51,770 bases of DNA from positions 1-51,770 of the forward strand of contig DUSC01000121.1 of assembly GCA_012842935.1 (NCBI GenBank). Reading direction: 5' to 3'. A model generated the notes under the pieces. It was not told where the DNA came from, ran no database searches, and saw only the letters and a list, made by a program, of their open reading frames with translations. Below are positions 45,133 to 51,770 of the stretch, piece after piece. A program made the position numbers and the translations under genes. Positions within the stretch are counted from its first letter, which is position 1. The number at the start of each line of letters is the position of its first letter. Source of the stretch: Hyphomicrobiales bacterium. Its GTDB lineage: Bacteria > Pseudomonadota > Alphaproteobacteria > Rhizobiales > Rhizobiaceae.

Positions 45133-46659
45133 ATGTCATCGACCAGCCATCCCAACCGCAGCCCGGTATTCCGGTTCATAACGATCGCGGCGTCGGGCAT
45201 GGGCAGTTTCGTGCTCGGTCTTTGGGGCATGAAGTTCGGCTTCGGCGACGGGCTGGGCGGTCTCTCGGTGCAGATGATCGGCGCGGTGGTCGCGTCCTTG
45301 TGCGCGCTCGCGGCCGGCGGCGCCGCACTTTCCTTCTTCGCAGGCGTGGACGAATCGGCCAGCTACGTCTTCAAGGAGACCCAGATCGACAAGCTCACCG
45401 GCCTTGCCGGAAGGACGGCGATGATCGGCCTCATCGCCGAAGCCGCGTCCGGCTGCACGCGCACCGGGGAACCGGTGTACCTCATCGACATCGACATCGA
45501 CCGGTTCAAGCAGATCAACGATTCCATCGGCTACACGCAGGGAGACCAGCTGATTGCGGCCTTCGCCGAACGCCTGAAGCGGTCCCTTCCGGAGGGCGTG
45601 CAGATCGGCCGCATCGGCGCCGGTGAATTCGCGATCCTCCATCCCGACCCCGGTGGCGAGTTCTCGATCGAGGAAGCCGTCGAGCAACTGATCGAGAGGC
45701 TGATGGAGCCCTACCAGCTGAGGACTCACCTGCAGTCGGTGAACCTCTCCGTTGGCATCGTCGCCATTCCCAAGGACGGCCACGACCCGATCCTGCTCTT
45801 GCGCCGCTCCAACCTCGCCCTGCAGCATGCCCGGGCCACCCGTCTCGGCTCGTGGTCGGTCTACCTGCCGGAGATGGGACAGGTCGCCGACTACCGGCAG
45901 TGGGTGGAATCGGAGCTGCACATCGCGTTCGAACGCGGCGACTTCGACCTGCACTACCAGCCGCAGCTCGACCTCACGTCGGGCCGCGTCGTGGGATACG
46001 AGGCGCTGATCCGCTGGAAACACCCGGCACGCGGTATGATCCCGCCGATGGAGTTCATCCCGATCGCGGAGGAAACCGGCATGATCGGCCTGCTCGGCGA
46101 ATGGGTGCTCAAAAAGGCTTGCGCCGACGCGCGCTACCTGCCCGACGACTGCTTCGTGGCCGTCAACATCTCTCCCGTGCAGTTCATGACCAAGGACTTC
46201 CTCGGCATCGTCAGACGGGCGCTGGAGACGACGGGCATCCGGCCTCAGCGGCTCGAGCTCGAGGTGACCGAGACGGCGATGATGCAGGATCGTGACCATG
46301 CAGCCGTCATCCTGAAGGCGCTTTCGGAGATGGGCATCTCGGTGGCGGTGGACGATTTCGGCACCGGATACTCCAATCTCTCCTACCTCATCGACTTCCC
46401 TTTCCAGAAGCTGAAGATCGACCGCTCCTTCGTCAGCCGGATCGATACCGACCAGAACACCGGCGCCGTCGTCTCGACCATCGTCGGGCTGTCGCGCGCG
46501 CTCGGCGTGCACACGATCGCGGAGGGCGTCGAGACGGAGAACCAGGCGACCCTGCTACGCGCCGCGGGATGCGAGGTCGTCCAGGGATATTTCTACGGCA
46601 AGCCGGCGCCGCTCCAGATCCACAACGGCGCCGTTGCGCCCGTGCGCATGGTGCACTGA
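45133..46659 (+). CDS. Membrane GGDEF/EAL protein, likely c-di-GMP phosphodiesterase
   Basis: A 508-residue protein with two N-terminal membrane helices (residues about 14-33 and 44-70), a GGDEF domain and an EAL domain. The GGDEF signature is GAGEF (residues 162-166), so cyclase activity is probably lost. The EAL part keeps EALIRW (290), LEVTET, VDDFGTGYSN (407-415) and IAEGVE. The protein should therefore hydrolyse c-di-GMP, possibly with GTP control from the first domain. The start at 45133 has GGGGGA 6-7 nt before ATG; the ATG at 45112 lacks spacing. It converges with the methyltransferase gene, with 27 bp between. Confidence 0.9.
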   Translation: MSSTSHPNRSPVFRFITIAASGMGSFVLGLWGMKFGFGDGLGGLSVQMIGAVVASLCALAAGGAALSFFAGVDESASYVFKETQIDKLTGLAGRTAMIGLIAEAASGCTRTGEPVYLIDIDIDRFKQINDSIGYTQGDQLIAAFAERLKRSLPEGVQIGRIGAGEFAILHPDPGGEFSIEEAVEQLIERLMEPYQLRTHLQSVNLSVGIVAIPKDGHDPILLLRRSNLALQHARATRLGSWSVYLPEMGQVADYRQWVESELHIAFERGDFDLHYQPQLDLTSGRVVGYEALIRWKHPARGMIPPMEFIPIAEETGMIGLLGEWVLKKACADARYLPDDCFVAVNISPVQFMTKDFLGIVRRALETTGIRPQRLELEVTETAMMQDRDHAAVILKALSEMGISVAVDDFGTGYSNLSYLIDFPFQKLKIDRSFVSRIDTDQNTGAVVSTIVGLSRALGVHTIAEGVETENQATLLRAAGCEVVQGYFYGKPAPLQIHNGAVAPVRMVH

Positions 46660-46686
46660 ACGCGACGGGCCTTTCGGGCAGCGCGC

Positions 46687-47700
46687 TCAGCGTGTCGCGG
46701 CGAAGGTCTTGAAGCCGCCCTCCCGGCCGGTTTCGCGCCAGTCGGCGAACAGATCGCCGAGCGTCGCCTCGTAAGGCAACTCGCGGTTCGCCACCATGAA
46801 CAGCCTGCCGCCCCGGCGCAGGGCAGCCGCGGCCGACCGTATCATGTCGCGGCCGATCCCGGGCTCTGCGGCGCGGCCCCGGTGAAATGGCGGGTTCATG
46901 ACGATCGCATCGTACCGGTCCGGCACCGGCTCGTTGGCGAGATCCTGCCAGAAGAAACGGGCCGCAGCGAAATCGGCAAGGTTGGCCTTCGCCGCCTCCA
47001 GCGACTCGTAGTCGGCCTCGTAGAGGTCGATCCGCGCGACGGCGGGGCAACGCCGGGCGACTTCCGCGGCGAGATAGCCCCAGCCGGCGCAGAAATCGGC
47101 GACCGAGCCGGCAAGGTCCGCCGGAAGGCTCCGGACGAGCAGCCGCGAGCCGGCGTCGATCGCTTCGTGGGAAAACATGCCCGGCGCGGCGACGAAACGG
47201 CCGTCGATCGTCTTCCGTTCGTTGCCGGCACGGAGCGCGGCAACGATCCCGGCGACGTCCACCGGCCGGCGTAGCCAGAACGCGGTGCCGTGATATTTGG
47301 GGAGGCGGTCCTCGACCGGAAGAACACCGGAAACACGGGTCGCCAACCCGCCGATGCCGTCCGCCCTGGCGCCGGCGACGACGACCAGTCCGCCGGGCAC
47401 TGTCCTTTCCAGCGCCTCGGCGACACGCATCTCGTTCAGCCCCCGGTGACGCCCCGCCAGCACCAGCGCCAAATCGTAGCCGCTGCCCTCCGGGACCGGC
47501 GACACGGAGAACCCTGCCCGCTGCAGGGCGAGGAAGTCGGGACGAAAGCCCTGAACGCAGTCGATGGCCGGGGGGAAATCCTTCGGATGGCGAAAAGAGC
47601 CCGGTGCGCCGACGAACAGCACCCGCGCGGTCGGCGCGGGCAGATCGACCGCGCCGCAGGCGAACGGATGGAAGAGCGTCTTCAGGGGCTCGGCGGTCAT
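46687..47700 (-). CDS. RsmC/RlmG-like class I SAM methyltransferase
   Basis: A 337-residue protein. The N-terminal half is RsmC-like (GAPGSFRHPKDFPPAIDCVQ and LALVLAGRHRGLNEMRVAEA). The C-terminal half is a Rossmann methyltransferase with VADFCAGWGYLAAEVARRCP as the SAM-binding start and the catalytic NPPF motif in AIVMNPPFHRGRAAE, which in this family modifies guanine N2 in rRNA. The start at 47700 is the ATG 25 bp downstream of the caspase-like stop; the two are therefore likely co-transcribed. Whether it is RsmC (m2G1207) or RlmG-like is not decidable here. Confidence 0.87.
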   Translation of the reverse strand: MTAEPLKTLFHPFACGAVDLPAPTARVLFVGAPGSFRHPKDFPPAIDCVQGFRPDFLALQRAGFSVSPVPEGSGYDLALVLAGRHRGLNEMRVAEALERTVPGGLVVVAGARADGIGGLATRVSGVLPVEDRLPKYHGTAFWLRRPVDVAGIVAALRAGNERKTIDGRFVAAPGMFSHEAIDAGSRLLVRSLPADLAGSVADFCAGWGYLAAEVARRCPAVARIDLYEADYESLEAAKANLADFAAARFFWQDLANEPVPDRYDAIVMNPPFHRGRAAEPGIGRDMIRSAAAALRRGGRLFMVANRELPYEATLGDLFADWRETGREGGFKTFAATR

Positions 47701-47725
47701 GCAGCGGCAGGTCGGTTTCCGGCAC

Positions 47726-49150
47726 TCAGAGGGTCTTCGATCTGTACTCGAAAACCAGGTGGTCGGGCTTGGTGCCAGTCTGGCGGCAGTTGGCATCGCG
47801 CACAGGGCGATTCCCGTGCAGATCGACCCTCGTCCAATCGGCGGAGACCGTACCGGACACGGCGTAGGCGATCGGCCCGCATTTCGCCGAGAAGATGAAG
47901 GCCTGACCCTGGTAGGTCTTGCCGGACAGCTTGCCCTTGAAGAGCACTGTGCCCGGGGTCACGCCCGCCTTGGCGATCAGTTCGCGCGGCTTCTCGTAAT
48001 AGAAGACGCGGGAATCCCCCTGGGCGGAGAGCGCCATCAGCGAACCGTTGTGATTCCAGTAGCTGGAAACCTTGTAGTAGCTGCCTGCGGCGGCCGCCTC
48101 CGCCACGGCGGGTGAAGGCTCAGGCGGAGCGGGCACTGGCATGGGGGGCGCTGGCGCCTCGATGATCGCGGGCGCTGGCGAACCGTCGCTCTCCGACCGG
48201 GACGGCGCGGCGGCGAGCCGCCGGCGCACCGCGCTCGCGCAGAAGCCGTCGGGATAGCGTTCCAGATAGGCCTCCATCATCAGGGTGCTGGCGCCGTCGC
48301 CAAGACGCTCGCACATGGCGATGTCGTCGGCCGAAGGGGCCTTCGTTCCGGCCGAAGGCTCGCTCGACGACTGTCCGGCGATCCGGGCGGGCGCCTCGCT
48401 CCTGCCGCCGAGAAAGACGTCCGAGAGGAACATGTCGTCCCACCAGGGGAACTGGCGCTGGTTGGTGGCGTGATAGACGGCATTGCGCACCCGGCGAAGG
48501 ACCGACTGGATCTCGATGTCGGGCTTCGACAGATAGTCGATGAGGCCGGCCGTGAAGGGAGAATTCTTCCCCTCCCCGTCGAAGGCGACGCGGCCGGGCT
48601 CCGTGGCGAAGGCAATGAGCGTGTCGGTATTCGTGGCGTAGAGCGGTTTCAGCCCGAGACTCGTCGCCCCCCGCGTCGCCGCCGTGGGCAGGGGATTGTT
48701 GCGACAGGCATCGATCAGCACGATCTTGATCTTGGCGCCTGCGCGGACCATCAGCTCGATGACGCGGTCGAGGCGGTATCCCTGGTTGATCAGGTCGACG
48801 TCGGTGCGGATGTCGGCACCGACAGGGAGCATGTAGTTGGCGCCGTCGAGCTCGATCCCGTGGCCTGCGTAGAAGAACAGCGCGACGTCCGCATTCACCG
48901 CGGCGCGGCCGAACTCGGTCAGCGCCTCGTGCAGGTCGGCATATGTCGCATCGATACGGCTGACGACGACATCGAACCCCAGTTCGGTCTCGAGCAACCT
49001 CGCCATGGCGTCCGCGTCGTTCGCCGGATTGGCGAGGCGACCGAACGGGCCGTAGTCGCTGTTGCCGACGACGAGCGCCACCCGTCCGCCGGCAGGGGCC
49101 GGCAGGACGCCGATCAGGCAGAACAGGACAAGAAGCAGAAGCCGGCGCAT
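47726..49150 (-). CDS. Exported caspase-like (peptidase C14) protein with uncharacterised C-terminal domain
   Basis: A 474-residue protein. A Sec signal (residues 1-21, ending APAG) precedes a caspase p20 domain: RVALVVGNSDYGPFGRLANP, then His97 in YAGHGIE and Cys149 in LIDACRNNP, the catalytic dyad. A middle stretch with PSADDIAMCERLGDGASTLM follows (residues 270-310), then a Pro/Ala linker (about 326-356). The C-terminal domain, residues 357-474, starts SYYKVSSYWNHNGSLMALSA and has Cys424 and Cys455. I recognise no family for the last part. The start at 49150 has GGAGGGG upstream. It precedes the methyltransferase gene. Confidence 0.88.
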   Translation of the reverse strand: MRRLLLLVLFCLIGVLPAPAGGRVALVVGNSDYGPFGRLANPANDADAMARLLETELGFDVVVSRIDATYADLHEALTEFGRAAVNADVALFFYAGHGIELDGANYMLPVGADIRTDVDLINQGYRLDRVIELMVRAGAKIKIVLIDACRNNPLPTAATRGATSLGLKPLYATNTDTLIAFATEPGRVAFDGEGKNSPFTAGLIDYLSKPDIEIQSVLRRVRNAVYHATNQRQFPWWDDMFLSDVFLGGRSEAPARIAGQSSSEPSAGTKAPSADDIAMCERLGDGASTLMMEAYLERYPDGFCASAVRRRLAAAPSRSESDGSPAPAIIEAPAPPMPVPAPPEPSPAVAEAAAAGSYYKVSSYWNHNGSLMALSAQGDSRVFYYEKPRELIAKAGVTPGTVLFKGKLSGKTYQGQAFIFSAKCGPIAYAVSGTVSADWTRVDLHGNRPVRDANCRQTGTKPDHLVFEYRSKTL

Positions 49151-49233
49151 GACCCCTCCCGGCCGTGATAATAGCGGCCGCTCGCTACGAGTCGATATGC
49201 GGGCCGATCGCGAGGCGAAGCGTTGTGCGCACG

Positions 49234-49263
49234 AAAAAGCCCCCGCCGGGAGGCGAGGGCTTT
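49234..49263 (-). terminator. Rho-independent terminator of pnp
   Basis: Read on the minus strand, AAAGCCC..CGCC and GGCG..GGGCTTTTT form a stem with a TCCC loop and one internal mismatch, ending in five T residues. It lies 26 bp after the pnp stop and 83 bp before the caspase-like start, so it separates the two transcripts. Confidence 0.82.
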
Positions 49264-49289
49264 CCGGACAATCTCGCATGGAGACGGGA

Positions 49290-51440
49290 TCAGGCTGCCG
49301 TTTCCTCTCCCTCTTCCTGCTTCTTCTCCTTGACGATCTCCTTGCCGGTCTTCTGGTCGACGACCTTCATGGAGAGGCGCACCTTGCCGCGCTCGTCGAA
49401 GCCCATCAGCTTGACCCACACCTTGTCGCCTTCCTTGACGACGTCGGTGGTCTTCTGCACGCGCTCGTTGGCCAGCTGCGAGATGTGGACGAGGCCGTCG
49501 CGCGGCCCGAAGAAGTTGACGAAAGCGCCGAAGTCGGCGGTCTTGACGACCGTGCCCTCGTAGATCTCGCCGACTTCCGGCTCGGCCACGATGGTGTGGA
49601 TCCACTTCTTCGCCGCCTCGATATCCTTGGCGTTCGAAGAGGCGATCTTCACCGTGCCGTCGTCCTCGATGTTGATCTTGGCACCGGTCTTCTCGACGAT
49701 CTCGCGGATCACCTTGCCACCCGAGCCGATGACGTCGCGGATCTTGTCGGTCGGGATGTGCATGACCTCGATGCGCGGGGCGAACTCGCCGAGCTCCGAA
49801 CGGGCACCGGAAAGCGCCTTGCCCATCTCGCCGAGGATGTGCAGACGTCCTTCCCTGGCCTGACCGAGGGCGACGTTCATGATCTCCTCGGTGATGCCCT
49901 GGATCTTGATGTCCATCTGCAGGGCGGTGATGCCGCTGGCGGTGCCCGCGACCTTGAAGTCCATGTCTCCGAGATGATCCTCGTCGCCGAGGATGTCGGA
50001 GAGGACGGCAAAGCGGTCGCCTTCCTTGATCAGGCCCATGGCGATGCCCGCAACCGGCTTGTTGAGCGGCACGCCGGCGTCCATCAGGGCCAGCGAGGTG
50101 CCGCAGACGGTGGCCATCGAGGACGAGCCGTTGGACTCGGTGATCTCGGAGACGACGCGCAGCGTATAGGGAAACGACTCAGCGGCCGGCAGCATCGGAT
50201 GGATCGCCCGCCAGGCGAGCTTGCCGTGGCCGATCTCGCGACGGCCGGGCGAACCCATGCGTCCAGTCTCGCCCACCGAATAGGGCGGGAAGTTGTAGTG
50301 GAGGAGGAAGGTCTCCTTGTACATCCCGGTGAGCGCGTCGACATACTGCTCGTCCTCGCCGGTGCCGAGCGTGGCCACCACGATCGCCTGCGTCTCGCCC
50401 CGGGTGAACAGTGCCGAGCCGTGGGTCCGCGGCAGGATGCCGACCTCCGCGACGATCGGGCGCACGGTCTTGAGGTCGCGGCCGTCGATGCGGCTGCCGG
50501 TATCGAGGATGTTCCAGCGGACGATCTTGGCCTGCAACTCCTTGAACACCGTCGCGACCTGTTCGGCCGACCACTTCGCCTCCTCGCCCTCGGCCGGCGC
50601 GAAGTGCGCCTTGACCTTGGCCTTGGCGGCGTCGACGGCGGCGTAGCGCTCCTGCTTGACCGTGTTCCGGTAGGCGGCGCGGAGATCGGACTCGATAACC
50701 GCGAGCATTTCCTTCTCCAGATCGCCGAAGCTCGGCGGGGTGAAGTCGCGCGGGTCCTTGGCGGCGACCTCGGCCAGCTTGATGATCGCGTCGATCACAG
50801 GCTGGAAGCCGCGGTGTCCGAACATCACGGCGCCGAGCATGACGTCTTCGGACAGTTCCTTGGCTTCCGATTCGACCATCAGCACGGCGTCGGAGGTACC
50901 GGCCACCACCAGGTCGAGCTGCGATTCCGGCATTTCGTCGATGTGCGGGTTGAGCACGTACTCGCCGTTGATGTAGCCGACCCGGGCGCCGCCGATCGGA
51001 CCCATGAACGGCACGCCCGAGAGCGTCAGCGCCGCGGAAGTGGCGACGATCGAGAGGATGTCCGGATCGTTCTCGAGGTCGTGCTGCATGACCGTGACGA
51101 CGACCTGGGTGTCGTTCTTGTAGCCCTCGGCGAAGAGCGGGCGGATCGGGCGGTCGATCAGGCGGGAGACCAGTGTCTCCTTCTCGCTCGGGCGGCCTTC
51201 GCGCTTGAAGTAGCCGCCCGGGATCTTGCCGGCGGCATAGGTCTTCTCCTGGTAGTTCACGGTCAGCGGGAAGAAGTCGAAGCCCGGCTTCGGTTCCTTG
51301 GCCGAAACGACGGTGGCCAGCACCACGGTCTCGCCGTAGGTGGCGAGCACGGCGCCATCCGCCTGGCGCGCGATCTTTCCGGTCTCGAGGGTGAGCGGAC
51401 GGCCGCCCCACTGGATTTCAACTTTATGGTGATCGAACAT
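49290..51440 (-). CDS. pnp: Polyribonucleotide nucleotidyltransferase (PNPase)
   Basis: A 716-residue exoribonuclease that degrades RNA phosphorolytically, often in the degradosome. It has two RNase PH domains: [20 protein letters not shown] in the first, and [20 protein letters not shown] with [20 protein letters not shown] in the second. A KH domain ([20 protein letters not shown], residues about 555-615) and an S1 domain ([20 protein letters not shown]) follow. The Glu/Lys-rich tail ends EEGEETAA. The start at 51440 has AAGGA seven bases upstream; the open frame further up is leader. rpsO would normally lie beyond the window edge. Confidence 0.97.
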   Translation of the reverse strand: MFDHHKVEIQWGGRPLTLETGKIARQADGAVLATYGETVVLATVVSAKEPKPGFDFFPLTVNYQEKTYAAGKIPGGYFKREGRPSEKETLVSRLIDRPIRPLFAEGYKNDTQVVVTVMQHDLENDPDILSIVATSAALTLSGVPFMGPIGGARVGYINGEYVLNPHIDEMPESQLDLVVAGTSDAVLMVESEAKELSEDVMLGAVMFGHRGFQPVIDAIIKLAEVAAKDPRDFTPPSFGDLEKEMLAVIESDLRAAYRNTVKQERYAAVDAAKAKVKAHFAPAEGEEAKWSAEQVATVFKELQAKIVRWNILDTGSRIDGRDLKTVRPIVAEVGILPRTHGSALFTRGETQAIVVATLGTGEDEQYVDALTGMYKETFLLHYNFPPYSVGETGRMGSPGRREIGHGKLAWRAIHPMLPAAESFPYTLRVVSEITESNGSSSMATVCGTSLALMDAGVPLNKPVAGIAMGLIKEGDRFAVLSDILGDEDHLGDMDFKVAGTASGITALQMDIKIQGITEEIMNVALGQAREGRLHILGEMGKALSGARSELGEFAPRIEVMHIPTDKIRDVIGSGGKVIREIVEKTGAKINIEDDGTVKIASSNAKDIEAAKKWIHTIVAEPEVGEIYEGTVVKTADFGAFVNFFGPRDGLVHISQLANERVQKTTDVVKEGDKVWVKLMGFDERGKVRLSMKVVDQKTGKEIVKEKKQEEGEETAA

Positions 51441-51770
51441 TTCTTGTCCTTCTATGAGGAAGGGGACCGTCGTCCGGAGGACGCGGCCCTTCCACGGTTC
51501 GTCGGCGTCCATGGAAGCCCCTTGCTTCGCGACAGGAGGACGCCTGCCTCTTTGGAGCCGCGCATCGCCGGCCTTGCGGCCGGATCCTGCGCTCGGCTCC
51601 GGGCCGAGCCACGGGCAAGACAACGGGAGGTCCGGATCGGAAGCCGTTTCGGAGACGGCGCCGGGCGTCCTGCAATCCTGCCCCATGACCGGTCCATGGG
51701 CGGCGCCGCCGATCGGCGATCGTCGGCACCGTTTGCGACCGGCGCGAGCGCCGGCCGGATACGCGACCGG
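51441..51770 (-). promoter_or_regulatory. pnp leader region with hairpins
   Basis: These 330 bp up to the window edge contain no convincing gene. Two compact hairpins are visible: CCGGCC / GGCCGG at 51568-51583 and GCTCGGC / GCCGAGC at 51591-51609. Leader stem-loops are the target of RNase III and PNPase autoregulation in enterobacteria. The same logic is possible here, but unproven. Confidence 0.4.

Noticed and set aside
51441-51686. N-terminal extension of PNPase by about 80 residues
   Set aside because: PNPase orthologues begin close to MFDHHKVEI, and a good Shine-Dalgarno precedes that ATG. The extension is low-complexity leader sequence.
1-51770. CRISPR arrays, tRNA/rRNA genes, prophage or conjugation genes
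   Set aside because: No direct-repeat array, no cloverleaf-like conserved tRNA boxes and no phage or conjugation proteins were recognised in reading both strands; a tool scan (tRNAscan, CRISPR finder) could still find short items.

Overview
The window reads as a high-GC chromosomal segment of an alphaproteobacterium of the Hyphomicrobiales (Rhizobiales), most like the Mesorhizobium/Phyllobacteriaceae group. The grounds are the Irr-type Fur regulator, the Caulobacter/rhizobial cpa-type Tad pilus locus, the CycM-like membrane-anchored cytochrome c, GANTC and CtrA-like motifs, and the order rpsT - dnaA - dnaN - recF - moeB - 2-hydroxyacid dehydrogenase - SH3 protein - irr - fabA-fabB-fabI. This placement is from memory of families and gene order; no search was run.

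Layout. 1-121: the last 39 codons of an IS630-type transposase. 134-3118 (minus): kdsB, pheA, then an SbtA-type bicarbonate transporter with its PII-like partner. 3302-3946: CycM-like cytochrome c with a clear terminator. 4094-11845: a yejABEF-type peptide/microcin C ABC importer with two tandem, paralogous binding proteins (one Sec, one Tat), followed by ghrA. 12820-15481 (minus): M17 aminopeptidase, small MarR regulator, NlpC/P60 peptidase. 15614-27822: Tad pilus locus, with tadD on plus; flp, cpaA, cpaB-C-D-E-F, tadB, tadC on minus; and a stand-alone secretin N-domain protein plus two TadE/TadF-like pseudopilins on plus. 27829-32232: an orphan PhnD-like binding protein, deoB-mutM, an enoyl-CoA hydratase and rpsT. 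32233-37086: a 0.8 kb regulatory region, then dnaA, dnaN, recF. 37118-40050: a compact operon of moeB, GNAT and the two subunits of aconitase X. 40053-42224: a 2-hydroxyacid dehydrogenase, SH3 protein and irr. 42458-45051: fabA-fabB-fabI for anaerobic-type unsaturated fatty acid synthesis. 45133-51440: a GGDEF/EAL protein with a degenerate GGDEF motif, an RsmC-like methyltransferase, a caspase-like protease and pnp; the window ends in the pnp leader.

Most of the window is core genome. The accessory-looking parts are the left edge (transposase end plus sbtAB), the tad locus, the AcnX pair and the caspase-like gene. No tRNA, rRNA, CRISPR array or prophage was seen. I found no clearly undescribed multi-gene system. 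The best leads are: recurring CtrA-like (TTAA-N7-TTAA, 7 of 8 matches) sites in tad intergenic regions and upstream of dnaA; the free-standing CpaC-like N-terminal domain protein; the exported caspase-like protein with an unassigned C-terminal domain; and AcnX inside a moeB operon.
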